Assembly: GCA_032622095.1 (NCBI GenBank)
Contig: CP136063.1
Location: 219,253,982-219,317,981, forward strand
Reading direction: 5' to 3'
Source of the DNA: Siphonodentalium dalli
Lineage: Eukaryota; Mollusca; Scaphopoda; Gadilida; Siphonodentaliidae
Length of the DNA: 64,000 bases
Position 1 is the first letter of the stretch; every line of letters starts with the position of its first letter. The position numbers and the translations under genes are program-made. Below are positions 35,385-46,193 of this stretch, in pieces. The notes beneath the pieces were generated by a model. It made no database searches and was not told where the DNA came from. It saw only the letters and a list, made by a program, of their open reading frames with translations.

Positions 35385-36515
35385 CATTCATCATCAGCAG
35401 CATTACTATCACCGCCATCACCATCATCGTCATAATCTTCATCATCATCTTCATCATCACCATCACTATCATCACCTTCATCATCATAATCACATTCTTC
35501 ACAATCACCACCATCATCACCACCATAATCACCATCATCGCCACCATCAACGTCTTCATCATTATCAGCACCATCACCATCACCATCATCACTATCACCA
35601 TCATGTTTATCATCATCAGCACCATCATTATCTCCATCAACATCATCACCATCATCAGCATAATCACCATCTTCCTCATCACCATCAACATAATAATTAT
35701 CTATTATCATCATCATCATAATCACCGTCATCATCACTTTCACCATCATCAACATCATCACCAGCATCACCACCACCATCATAATCACCACCATCATAAT
35801 CATCTTCATAATCATCAACATCATCACCGCCATCATCATCATCATCATCACTATAACCATCATCACCATCATCTTCTTCGTCAACATCACCACCAGCTTC
35901 ATCACCATCATCACCGATTTCATCATCATTTCCATCGCAATCATCGCCGTCATCATCATAATCACCATTATCATCATCACCACCATCTTCATAATCATCA
36001 TAATCATCTTCACCATCATTATCATCTTCATAACCATCAGCATCATCATCATCCTTATCCTCATCATCATCATCATATTCATCAATCATCATCGCCATCA
36101 TCATCAGCAACATAACCACAACAACATCACCACCGTCATCATAATCATGATCATCAACATCATCACCACCATCAACATCATCACCACCACTATCACCATG
36201 ATCGTCGTCACCATCATCATCATAATCAAATAATCAAAATCATCATCGTGTTCATCAATAACATCCCAATCATCGCCGTCATCACCATAGTCACCATCAT
36301 CATCTTCATCATCTTCATAATAATCATCAGCACCATCATCGGCATAATCATCATCATCATCACCATCATCATCTTCTTCCTCAATCATAATCACCAGCAT
36401 CATCATCATCATCGCATCATCATCACCATCATCGCTACCACCATCATCATCACCATCTTCATCATCTTCATCGTTAATCTTCATCATCACCATCATCATT
36501 GCCATCATGATCGTG
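35385..36515. repeat. degenerate (ATC)n trinucleotide tract, 1.1 kb
   Basis: Almost every base belongs to ATC/ACC/ATA/TTC triplets. All six frames are therefore open for long stretches and give poly-His/Ile/Thr on the plus strand or poly-Asp/Met on the minus strand, up to 295 codons. There are no normal codons around it, so a protein is unlikely. Confidence 0.95.
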
Positions 36516-36641
36516 TCATTAATTAAATGTCTGTTAATTTACTAATGCGCTTATGTTGCATATTGATTTAAATATATTATAAATGGAAATTGTTCAACGA
36601 TATCAGGGTATCCAGATCGATATTATCATAGGTTTATTTTG
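36516..36641. other. short spacer
   Basis: Contains GATATCAGGGTATCCAGATC, which resembles 34695-34714. It leads into the 81-bp array. Confidence 0.3.
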
Positions 36642-37445
36642 CATTAGCACCATAAATTACCATAAATTACCATAAAGTACCACCTGGTTACATATCGCCG
36701 AGCATTTAATACATTCTGAGCATGTGCATGGGGGCACTGACTCATTAGCACCATAAATTACCACCTGGTTACATATCGCCGAGCATTTAATACATATAGA
36801 TCAGGTGCATGGAGGCACGGACTCATTAGCACCATAAATTACCACCTGGTTACATATCGCCGAGCATTTAATACATATAGATCAGGTGCATGGAGGCACG
36901 GACTCATTAGCACCATAAATTACCACCTGGTTACATATGGCCGAGCATTTAATACATAATAGATCAGGTGCATGGAGGCATGGACTCATTAGCACCATAA
37001 ATTACCACCTGGTTACATATGGCCGAGCATTTAATACATACTAGATCAGGTGCATGGAGGCACGGACTCATTGGCACCATAAATTACCACCTGGTTACAT
37101 ATCGCCGAGCATTTAATACATATAGATCAGGTATGGAGGCACGGACTCATTAGCACCATAAATTACCACCTGGTTACATATGGCCGAGCATTTAATACAT
37201 AATAGATCAGGTGCATGGAGGCACAGACTCATTAGCACCATAAATTACCACCTGGTTACATTTGGCCGAGCATTTAATACATATAGATCAGGTATGGAGG
37301 CACGGACTCATTAGCATCATAAATTACCACCTGGTTACATATGGCCGATCATTTAATAGATATTATCATAGGTTTATTTTGCATTAGCACCATAAATTAC
37401 CACCTGGTTATATATGGCCGAGCATTTAATACATATAGATCAGGT
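36642..37445. repeat. 81-bp tandem array, about 10 copies
   Basis: The unit includes ATTAGCACCATAAATTACCA, CCTGGTTACATATGGCCGAG, CATTTAATACATATAGATCA and GGTGCATGGAGGCACGGACT. Copies differ in CATATCGCC/CATATGGCC and in a GTGCATGG/GTATGG deletion. The word ATTATCATAGGTTTATTTTG occurs both before the first copy and inside the array near 37361, pointing to a segmental duplication. Confidence 0.93.
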
Positions 37446-38088
37446 TTGAGTGTTCATTGCTTCAACGTGATTGCAACGGTGAGCGCGAACAAATTATGTT
37501 TTCTTATCGAAATGGCCATGTGTCGATCGGAATGGCACATCGATATGTCCCTTAACTCAGAACTAGCTTGAAAATCGACCCCTATTTTCGGCCATGTCGG
37601 GGTTAGAAACCGCTTCAACCTCCTATAGTCCTGCGATGGTCATATCTTGCTCGAATGCGTATTCTGCGTATAAAGATGCTTGAAATTGTCACCCCAACCT
37701 TTAACAATGTCTTTTTGTCACGCACTGCAAAGCTGTTGAAGGTCATCGCTCATCCCAAACTGTTACACTGCGTTTGTGGGTTCAGTGATTTCCAGAACCG
37801 TTAATTTGGTCGTGTTGAGCAAAACAAAATATGTCTCCGAACACCCTGTTTGTGTTGGCGCGCACAGTTACGGAATGTTATCCTGAAGTTCCGCTTTTCA
37901 TCCGGTAATCGCAGTACAGTGTGGACTCCATGCATGTTGTGAGACTTTCCATGCTGCATCCAATCTGCTCGTGTTCGTTTTAACTGCTTATGCAGGACAT
38001 GATGTTCGGCATTCCAGAACGGTCGTCGAGATTTACGATTAAGTTGTTGTGTTGTCGTTGCTACGAGCCTGATTTTCCCTCTCATATA
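37446..38088 (-). other. non-coding; very weak Tc1-like transposase resemblance
   Basis: A 94-codon minus frame (37801-38085) contains ATTTQQLNRKSRR and LHKQLKRTRADW, which loosely recall the helix-turn-helix region of Tc1-like transposases. The match is too poor and too short to call; no DDE residues were identified. Confidence 0.2.
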
Positions 38089-39021
38089 TGTGACCCCTCA
38101 TATCAAAACATGTCGCAAGTCGAAAAATGTTTTATTTGAGTTATGTGTTGCATGCTATAGAGTGTGATAAGAGCTTTACACACCTAAGACAGACAGACAG
38201 ACAGATGATTTTATTCCTCCATTATTGGAGATTAAGTATATACAAACAATATACAATGGTAGGTATTGGTGATACAGAAAATATGTAGTATTGGTTACAA
38301 AATATTCAAAAGTGACATCATATAATATAATTATGTAGGTTATATCATAATAATAAGCAGTACATATTCCTGAGAAATCACGTAAATGGGAAACGGGATT
38401 TAGTGACTTGAGGAGAGCCTGAATATGTGTATGTAGAAGTTAACTATTCACTCCAGAAACGTATCGACTGGAGATGAAAGTTTTCTAGAGAATACTCAAC
38501 TCGCACATAAATCGCAGATAAATCGTATGCAGGATCTGAAGAATTGTTCTTCGTTGCAAACTAGATTAACCGCCGTGCTTATGCATCCGCCAAAGCAGTA
38601 CGCGTTTCATCACTCAATGTTTCCAAAATATTGAACATATCAATTCCATAGCAATCAATAACAAAGTACCAGAATGAATTGCGTCTTTCCTGGGCGAAGA
38701 TGGAACAACAGTATCTGTACATGTGTAACACTAGATTGGTGTATGTTTCGTGGCAGTGGGAACACGTTGTTTGGTTATCGTATGATGTTTTGTTCAATAT
38801 TTGTGCTAAACGCAGGCACATTGCGAGATAAAGCTTTTCATTGCGACATAGGATCCAACTTCACTTTGCGCTACATTATGTGAGCAGAGTAGAACTATAT
38901 ACAAATGTGTCAAAAACTAAAATCATAATTTTTCAGATATTTTGCATTTTTTTTATATTTTATGTATTTACTCAATATTAGAAATGCCGAATTACGACTG
39001 GTTTTGATATGGCGGGTCACA
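38089..39021. mobile_element. TIR element, TGTGACCC family, copy 2, interrupted by a LINE
   Basis: Left end TGTGACCCCTCATATCAAAA and right end GACTGGTTTTGATATGGCGG then GTCACA, inside a TATA context at both sides that fits a TA target. The outer parts match copy 1 at 9029-9369 (GTTATGTGTTGCATGC; CAGAGTAGAACTATATACAA). The middle is replaced by a 5'-truncated LINE in minus orientation (about 38187-38825). Confidence 0.85.
38187..38825 (-). pseudogene. 5'-truncated LINE, RT C-terminal domain and 3' tail
   Basis: On the minus strand an 80-codon frame (38579-38821) contains CSHCHETYTNLVLHMYRYC followed by RRNSFWYFVIDCYGIDMF, the zinc-knuckle-like C-x2-C...H...C region that closes many metazoan LINE RTs. 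About 370 bases later the 3' end reads AATAAAATCATCTGTCTGTC, an AATAAA signal and a short (TCTG)n tail. Both 5' truncation and a tail microsatellite are typical of target-primed LINE insertion. Confidence 0.8.
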
Positions 39022-39042
39022 TATACGCTCGTGCATGGTCAG

Positions 39043-39358
39043 CGGTTGGCGATTATCGCAATACGATAGGGGAGCACCGTGTGCGTAACGTAACTATCAC
39101 AAGTATAACGTACTCTGATAACAACTTATCGCCAATTTCATGCTTAAAACATTTTAAACATGTCATCTTCGGCTTGTTTTATTTTAATTTTATGAAAATG
39201 AATAATAAATAGGGTGATAAATATATATAACGACAAATAGAATCAAATTAGCCATTTTCCCGTGAAACTTAGGACAGGCAATCTAGGTGCAGAAATTGGT
39301 GAAATCTGAGTACGAACGTCGAAGTGTTCCCCTATCGTGTTGCGATAATCGCCAACCG
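39043..39358. mobile_element. 316-bp MITE with 7-bp target duplication
   Basis: TIRs start CGGTTGGCGATTATCGCAAT and extend about 35 bases with few mismatches (right end inverted: CACTTCGACG outward from CCCCTATCGTGTTGCGATAA). The 7 bases TGGTCAG flank both ends (39036-39042 and 39359-39365). Only 22 bases lie between the TGTGACCC element and this one. Non-coding; superfamily not assignable from the 7-base duplication alone. Confidence 0.88.
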
Positions 39359-39365
39359 TGGTCAG

Positions 39366-40469
39366 GGTGGTATAGGTGTTATGTTGGGGATTTCCAATAA
39401 TTGGAAGGTATGATAATATAAATTAGAGAAAATGCAGTCGAAAGACCCGACATCTCTATGTGGCGTTTATTGTACTCATATCAGCATCATCCCAGCGAGG
39501 GAGTTGGCCGTCGCGATTTCACATTACAACATATCAAATGACATTATTTTGACTGACCTCAGAATGCCAACACCAACCGTAAACAGCTCAGCGATTTCAG
39601 CAATCAACCAAAACCGCTGTCGTACATTGATCACTACTATACGCTGATTTATTGACAGTTTTTGGCAAATTTGCAGCTGACATTTTTGCAGTTTGTAGTG
39701 CAGCCTATGAACCTACACTAAAAGGAAGCCCTTTCGTCGATAGGTGGGTAACGTATCAGTCTGAACATGGGTTCGAATATTGTAACAGAACGATGTGCGT
39801 CCATGCATGTGCCACATCCCTGGCTGCACTATTGCATCAGAAATCATTTCATCATGCTATGCACGAAAAACAAGCATGATTTGTTAGTCGGACAGTCGTA
39901 CTTAGCACGCTGACGAGATCATCCGATGCTGGTTCTCAGGAAAACACACAGTCAAACAAGTGCAGTGATAGTTTGTTTTTGGTACACTGCACTGGTCATG
40001 ATATATGACAACTACCTTTAGTGACGAGCCGTTGACAACCTGCCCAATAACATCGTCACATGATTTTGGAAAAGCAGGTCACCATTTTACTTTATAAGCG
40101 ATGAGCGTTTTTCTCTCATTGTTCAGTCGTCTAACTGATCCCAAAGAAAAAACGACACGAGTAGCCAGCACCGGCTATCTGGTACTGCCGAGCGAAGCTA
40201 TGTTCAAATAAAGAAATCAACAAATCTATGGTTCCATGAGTTGTCGTGACCAAACAAAAAAAGTAAACAAAGTAAAGTCCGGAGGACCTATCTCCAACGT
40301 CGGTTCTGCCACAATATTAACCCTTTACCCAACAAACCGGCCAAAACCGGCCAAATAAAGCTTCAACAGCCTAAAATATCTTCGGTCTGTCTCAATAGAA
40401 CCATACAAATATGGATATCATTGGAACCGGCTCCTTGACCACATTGTGATAGTTACAGTTATGACCTGT
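39366..40469. other. non-coding stretch
   Basis: Short frames at 39432-39647 and 39652-39879 have no recognisable motif. No repeats were noticed. Confidence 0.4.
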
Positions 40470-40676
40470 GCCAATGCATTCTCTTATATATGCGAGTCGA
40501 CCATAGGTCGCCTCGCATATATAAGAGAATGCATTGGCCTAAAAAAAATCTTTTTTTAACATTTTTTCTTACATTCTTTAACAATTTTATAATTTTTAAT
40601 GTGTTAAGCCAATGCATTCTCTTATATATGCGAGGCGACCTATGGTCGACTCGCATATATAAGAGAATGCATTGGC
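40470..40676. mobile_element. hairpin-ended TIR element, short form
   Basis: Hairpins at 40470-40538 and 40608-40676, each 69 bases with 27-base arms, face each other with the family borders CCTGTGCC outside and GGCCT/AAGCC inside. The core is only 69 bases of A/T-rich sequence, ending in the TTCTTTAACAATTTTATAAT word shared with the longer copies. It is therefore an internally deleted form. Confidence 0.9.
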
Positions 40677-40783
40677 ACAGGGCCCTTCTGTTGGGTAAAG
40701 GGCTAACACAGAACGAAGCTATATTGGAATATCACAATGCACTTCCTCCGACATTGTATTTGGCCACTACTGTTATTGATGTA

Positions 40784-42061
40784 AACACCTCAAAAAAAGA
40801 AAGTCCCCCCTAGTATGTTTGGAAATATTTAACGAGATATTGGATCGATTTTGACGAAACTTTACGCAAATATTTAGTGGTATCTGAGACACAACCTGTG
40901 CGAGGCACCGTCCTATGGAATTCTATTAGGGCCACTTCCTAATGGCGCTTTCGGCGCGCGCCGAAAGCGACAAAAAGTGCGCCATTAGTAACGCGCCGAA
41001 AGCGCCGAAAGCGACAAAATATGCGCCGTTACGGCGCACTATTTGTCGCTTTCGACGCACTTTTTGTCGCTTTCGGAGCTTTCGGCTTTCGACAAAATGT
41101 GCGATATTAGCGCATGTTTCGGCGCGTTACTAATGGCGCACTTTTTGTCGCTTTCGGCGCGTGCCGAAAGCGCCATTAGGCATACTACTATGTCCACTCC
41201 CTAATGGCGCGCGCCGGAAGCGACAAAAAGTGCGCCATTAGGGTATGTTTCGGCGCGCACCGAAAGCGACAAAAAGTGGGCCGTAACGGTGCACTTTTTG
41301 TCGCCTTCGATGCACTTTTTGTCGCTTTCGGCGCTTTCGGCGCGTTACTAATGGCGCACTTTTTGTCGCTTTCGGTGCGCGCCGAAAGCGCCATTAGCAA
41401 GTGGCCCTAATAGGATTCCATACCGTCCTGTGAGTTGTGTTATGGCCGACTGAGCACGAATTGAATGGAAGAGGGGTGCTTTTCAAAAGTTTCAAAATAC
41501 TGACGCAGATTGGGCAGTCACTCCATTGTTCCGTTCTTCACACAAGTTGTAAAGGGCTGTAAATGTGGTCCAAAAGTGACAATGAGTCTACGATAACATG
41601 CGTGTCATCGGGACACAATATGCCCGCTGCATGTCCAGGCCATTCAATCTAACCACATTCCTTTGGATTGACACCTTTCAGACATTTTCATGCCATGAGC
41701 AACACAGAGTTATTGAAATCAGTCTCTTTGAAGCCATGTTTGAGTAAACCATATTTCCCACCATGCAGGCCATTGCGGTACCAACAGATAACGATGTTCC
41801 AAGCCCGTGAGAGAAGCGGGGGACCAAGGCACAGCGAAATGACTATGATCACTCTACCTGTGTTTTGGCAACTTTTGAAAAGTGCCCCTCTTCCATTCAA
41901 TTCGTGCTCACTCTGCCATTGCTCACCTCACAGCACAGTGCTTAGCACACTTGATGTTTCTGGTACCACAAATCATTTGTGAAAATTTCATCAATATCCA
42001 TCCAATATCTCGTAAAATATTACCGAATATATTAGGGCGGACTTTCTTTTTTTAAGGTGTT
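40784..42061. mobile_element. TIR element with TA target, long form, interrupted
   Basis: Ends AACACCTCAAAAAAAGAAAG(T)CCCCCC and the inverted form ACTTTCTTTTTTTAAGGTGT(T), flanked by TA on both sides. Subterminal pairs (CCAATATCTCGTAAAATATT against its complement) extend the symmetry. A second copy at 56013-56455 shares GACGAAACTTTACGCAAAT, ACCAAGGCACAGC and TTGAAAAGTGCCCCTCTTCC. TA target and short TIR suit a Tc1/mariner-type MITE, though no transposase is present. It carries a 507-base nested element at 40915-41421. Confidence 0.88.
40915..41421. mobile_element. nested GC-rich fold-back element with 8-bp target duplication
   Basis: Ends ATGGAATTCTATTAGGGCCA and the inverted form (GGCCCTAATAGGATTCCAT), flanked by ACCGTCCT on each side (40907-40914 and 41422-41429). 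An 8-base duplication suits the hAT superfamily. The interior is a mosaic of palindromes built on CGCTTTCGGCGCG and GCGACAAAAAGTGCGCCATT, so it is nearly self-complementary throughout. The other copy of the host element (56013-56455) lacks it. Confidence 0.92.
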
Positions 42062-42118
42062 TATATGTGTATCAGATGTATGTATTTACTATCTATCGGT
42101 ATGAGTGCCCATTACTTC
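42062..42118. other. short junction between two TIR elements
   Basis: Fifty-seven bases between the TA-target element and the next TGTGACCC element; nothing recognised. Confidence 0.3.
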
Positions 42119-42533
42119 ATATGTGACCCACCATATCAAATCCAGTCGTAAGTCGGGAATTTTTTTACCCTGTGCCAATGCATTCTCTTATATATGCGAG
42201 TCGACCATAGGTCGCCTCGCATATATAAGAGAATGCATTGGCCTAACAATTTTAATAATTTTTTCTTGTATTCTTTAACAATTTTATAATTTCACCCATA
42301 CAGAGCCCCAGACAAACATGAGCAGACGACACTCTTCTATATGCTTCTATATATGTGTGGGGCTCCCTGCAGGATAATGAATGTTTTTTATTTTATGTCA
42401 TAAAAATTTTAAGAAACATTTATTTAAAACAAATGATAAAAAAAATGGTCGACTCGCATATATAAGAGAATGCATTGTCACAAGTGAAAAAAATCCCGAC
42501 TTACGACTGGATTTGATATGGCGGGTCACATAT
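42119..42533. mobile_element. TGTGACCC-family TIR enclosing a hairpin element
   Basis: Outer TIRs ATGTGACCCACCATATCAAA ... CAGTCGTAAGTCGGGAATT and their complement at 42487-42531. Between them lies a hairpin-ended element (42174-42479), with T-runs and A-runs at the junctions. The normal interior of the host family (as at 9029 and 38089) is missing, so the hairpin element either replaced it or became a composite unit. Confidence 0.85.
42174..42479. mobile_element. hairpin-ended element with half of the right hairpin deleted
   Basis: Complete left hairpin at 42174-42242. The core matches that at 8662-8876 (TTCACCCATACAGAGCCCCA; TATGCTTCTATATATGTGTG; GGGGCTCCCTGCAGG). At the right only the outer arm remains (GGTCGACTCGCATATATAAG to GCATTGTC, 42447-42479). 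Loss of exactly one arm of a hairpin is the expected scar of a replication or cleavage event at a cruciform. Confidence 0.85.
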
Positions 42534-42849
42534 GTGCTTGTTCATAGACATGCCTTTTGCGGTGGCTTTATTCAATTATTATTGTGTGTCATCGCCCAAA
42601 GTTATTTACGAAGTTATTTTAGAAATGAATGTGGTGGATGTGTGTGTTATTATGTGTGTTATTGTGGTCTTTTTCGGGCACATTGTGGACACTAAATGAT
42701 GAAATTTTATTCCACGAGCTTCCGATCATTCTAGAGGGGAAGTGTCTATATACCATCGGATGGCAAATAGCGATTCTACCGATATGCGCTATTTACCATC
42801 CGATGGTATTTAAAAAAAGACAAATATCATATAATCACAATACACTCAT
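42534..42849. other. spacer
   Basis: Contains a short inverted pair, ATACCATCGGATGG near 42750 and CCATCCGATGGTAT near 42796, with 22 bases between. No gene. Confidence 0.4.
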
Positions 42850-44714
42850 ATAATCACAATTACTACCCACCTTCTTGGTAAATGGGCCCAGTTGACCCTC
42901 GGTTGACCACCTACAGATATCCTGGGGGGATGGTACGTAAAAAATGACCAATTTTGAAGGAAATTTCGTATAGTTTGAGTATTTAGTGACACAAGCTGTC
43001 GCTTTATGTCCACATAATCACCATTCCTACCCGCCTTACAGAAAACCCGGACCAGTTGACCCTCGGTTGACCACCTACAGATATCCTGGGGGATGGTACG
43101 TAAAAAATGACCAATTTTGAAGGAAATTTCGTATAGTTTGAGTATTTAGTGGCACAAGCTGTCGCTTTATGTCCACATAATCACCATTCCCTCCCGCCTT
43201 ACAGAAAACCCGGACCAGTTGACCCTCGGTTGACCACCTACAGATATCCTGGGGGGATGGTACGCAAAAAATGACCAATTTTGAAGGAAATTTCGTATAG
43301 TTTGAGTATTTAGTGGCACAAGCTGTCGCTTTATGTCCACATAATCACCATTCCTACCCGCCTTACAGAAAACCCGGACCAGTTGACCATCGGTTGACCA
43401 CCTACAGATATCCTGGGGGGATGGTACGTAAAAAATGACCAATTTTGAAGGAAATTTCGTATAGTTTGAGTATTTAGTGGCACAAGCTGTCGCTTTATGT
43501 CCACATAATCACCATTCCTACCCTCCTTACAGAAAACCCGGACCAGTTGACCCTCGGTTGACCACCTACAGATATCCTGGGGGGATGGTACACAAAAAAT
43601 GACCAATTTTGAAGGAAATTTCGTATAGTTTGAGTATTTAGTGGCACAAGCTGTCGCTTTATGTCCACATAATCACCATTCCTACCCGCCTTACAGAAAA
43701 TCCGGACCAGTTGACCCTCGGTTGACCACCTACAGATATCCTGGGGGATGGTACGTAAAAAATGACCAATTTTGAAGGACATTTCGTATAGTTTGAGTAT
43801 TTAGTGGCACAAGCTGTCGCTTTATGTCCACATAATCACCATTCCCTCCCGCCTTACAGAAAACCCGGACCAGTTGACCCTCGGTTGACCACCTACAGAT
43901 ATCCTGGGGGGATGGTACGTAAAAAATGACCAATTTTGAAGGAAATTTCGTATAGTTTGAGTATTTAGTGGCACAAGCTGTCGCTTTATGTCCACATAAT
44001 CACCATTCCTACCCGCCTTACAGAAAACCCGGACCAGTTGACCCTCGGTTGACCACCTACAGATATCCTGGGGGGATGGTACGTAAAAAATGACCAATTT
44101 TGAAGGAAATTTCGTATAGTTTGAGTATTTAGTGGCACAAGCTGTCGCTTTATGTCCACATAATGACCATTCCTACCCACCTTACAGAAAACCCGGACCA
44201 GTTGACCCTCGGTTGACCACCTACAGATATCCTGGGGGATGGTACGCAAAAAATGACCAATTTTGAAGGAAATTTCGTATAGTTTGAGTATTTAGTGACA
44301 CAAGCTGTCGCTTTATGTCCACAAAATCACCATTCCTACCCGCCTTACAGAAAACCCGGACCAGTTGACCCTCGGTTGACCACCTACAGATATCCTGGGG
44401 GGATGGTACGCAAAAAATGACCAATGTTGAAGGAAATTTCGTATAGTTTGAGTATTTAGTGGCACAAGCTGTCGCTTTATGTCCACATAATCACCATTCC
44501 TACCCGCCTTACAGAAAACCCGGACCAGTTGACCCTCGGTTGACCACCTACAGATATCCTGGGGGGATGGTACGTAAAAAATGACCAATTTTGAAGGAAA
44601 TTTCGTATAGTTTGAGTATTTAGTGGGACAAGCTGCCGCTTTATGCCCACATAATCACCATTCCTACCCGCCTTACAGAAAACCCAGACCAGTTGACCCT
44701 CGGTTGACCACCTC
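42850..44714. repeat. 164-bp satellite, about 11 copies
   Basis: Unit words are TGGTACGTAAAAAATGACCA, ATTTTGAAGGAAATTTCGTA, TAGTTTGAGTATTTAGTGGC, ACAAGCTGTCGCTTTATGTC and TTGACCCTCGGTTGACCACC. Copies are more than 95% alike by eye; differences include GGGGGGAT/GGGGGAT and GTACGTA/GTACGCA/GTACACA. High similarity implies recent amplification or homogenisation. The staggered 67- to 95-codon minus frames are artefacts of the 164-base period. Confidence 0.96.
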
Positions 44715-45736
44715 AAAAAGGCACATAAATACATATATAACATACACAAACATACATATGAGCTAAAGGGATCTGGCAGTAAGCCTATGCTTATTCGTGG
44801 CCATTTCCGCGATATAAAATTGCTTCATGATATATTTTGGTCTCGAGTGATGAATTGCCCGTTCCACATACACCCGCGAGCATATCCGCGGCTGATGTTG
44901 GTCCAGTGCAGACCCTGGACGTGATACCCGTGCAGTCTCTTTGAAAAACCGACGGCAGTTTCTCTAGATGTGTCCTTTATATTTCATTTCTACAACGACG
45001 CGGCATTCCCAACATGACGTAATAAACCATTTTCAAATATGGAGTGCATTACTGGCGTAGTAAATGTTTGTGAGAATCGGAGTATTTAGAAATAGTTATA
45101 AATACAACAAGATGCGAAAGAATAATCACGAATATCGATGACTAATACAAGCTTAAGATTTTGAGTTATGGATATATCGCCTTATTCAATTTTCCGAAAT
45201 AGTTAAGTTTGACAATGCGTGAGGAAACTTGTCAACACGTCATTGTCCTCTGATATGTGAAGTGATCTCTTATGCCATAACGAATGAATCACGCGCGTGC
45301 TTCGCCACTCTCCAATGAAATGGAGAGAATCCCATCAATTCAGTAACTGATTATGAATGAGATATCCAGAGACGTAAATATTGTTAAATTTTCGCCGGGT
45401 TTTTAAAGAGACTGCGTGATACCCTATTCGTTATTCTATTCAGTAGTAGTTGATGTCCGAAACTGGCAATATCAAATACACAGATAACAATAGACCAAGT
45501 GTTCTCGTTCCACAAAAGCTTGGGATATCGATTGGGTTGATGCTGATTTGGACCAAGTCCCACCCCGTTGCTCTTCTATAACGGACTTTCATTCAAAAGG
45601 CGTATTACATGTACACGTGTAGGCCGGACATTCATGTAAACCGCTGAAAGTGATTAATCTTCTTACATGTCCGCGATTAATCAAAATTCAAAATGACATA
45701 TCACGAGAGCTTCCTGAATTTTTGCGAAAACCCTGT
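44715..45736. other. non-coding stretch
   Basis: No repeat or gene noticed. The last 30 bases (CTTCCTGAATTTTTGCGAAA) resemble 61140-61160, directly before another copy of the hairpin element, so they may belong to its outer terminal repeat. Confidence 0.4.
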
Positions 45737-46193
45737 GCCAATGCATTCTCTTATATATCCGAGTCGACCATAGGTCGCCTCGCATATATAAGAGATTGTA
45801 TTGTCCTAACAAATTTTATATTATGTTTTATAATTGTTAAAGAATGTAAGAAAAAATGAATAAAATGATAAATAATTGTTAAAGAAATGTCAGAAATAAT
45901 TATAAAAAATAATATAATTTTTTAAAGAATGTAAGAAAAAATGATAACAAATAATATAAATTGTTAATGAATTTAAGAAAAATTATAAAAATTTATAAAG
46001 AATGTAAGAAAATGATAAAAATGATAAATAAATTTTAAAGAATATAAGAAAAAATTATCAAAATTTTTATAGAATGTAAGACAAAATTATAAAAAAAATT
46101 GTAAAAATTGTTAAAGAATGTAAGAAAATTTATAACAAATAATAACAAATTGTTAGGCCAATGCATTCTCTTATATATGTGAGGTGACTTATG
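45737..46193. mobile_element. degenerate hairpin-ended element with internal AT-rich tandem
   Basis: The left hairpin (45737-45805) has several mismatches. The right one (from 46157) keeps only the inner arm before drifting into other sequence. The core is a tandem of a roughly 30-base AT-rich unit with AAAGAATGTAAGAAAAAATG (about 45830-46150, nine or so loose copies), absent from the shorter copies. Core expansion is thus a source of length variation in this family. Confidence 0.8.

Noticed and set aside
35198-36115. Asp- and Met-rich or His-rich proteins of 259-295 codons
   Set aside because: All six frames are open across the (ATC)n tract; no start context, splice site or non-repetitive coding around it.
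37801-38085. Tc1-like transposase remnant
   Set aside because: Only two short stretches loosely resemble the helix-turn-helix region and no catalytic residues can be placed.
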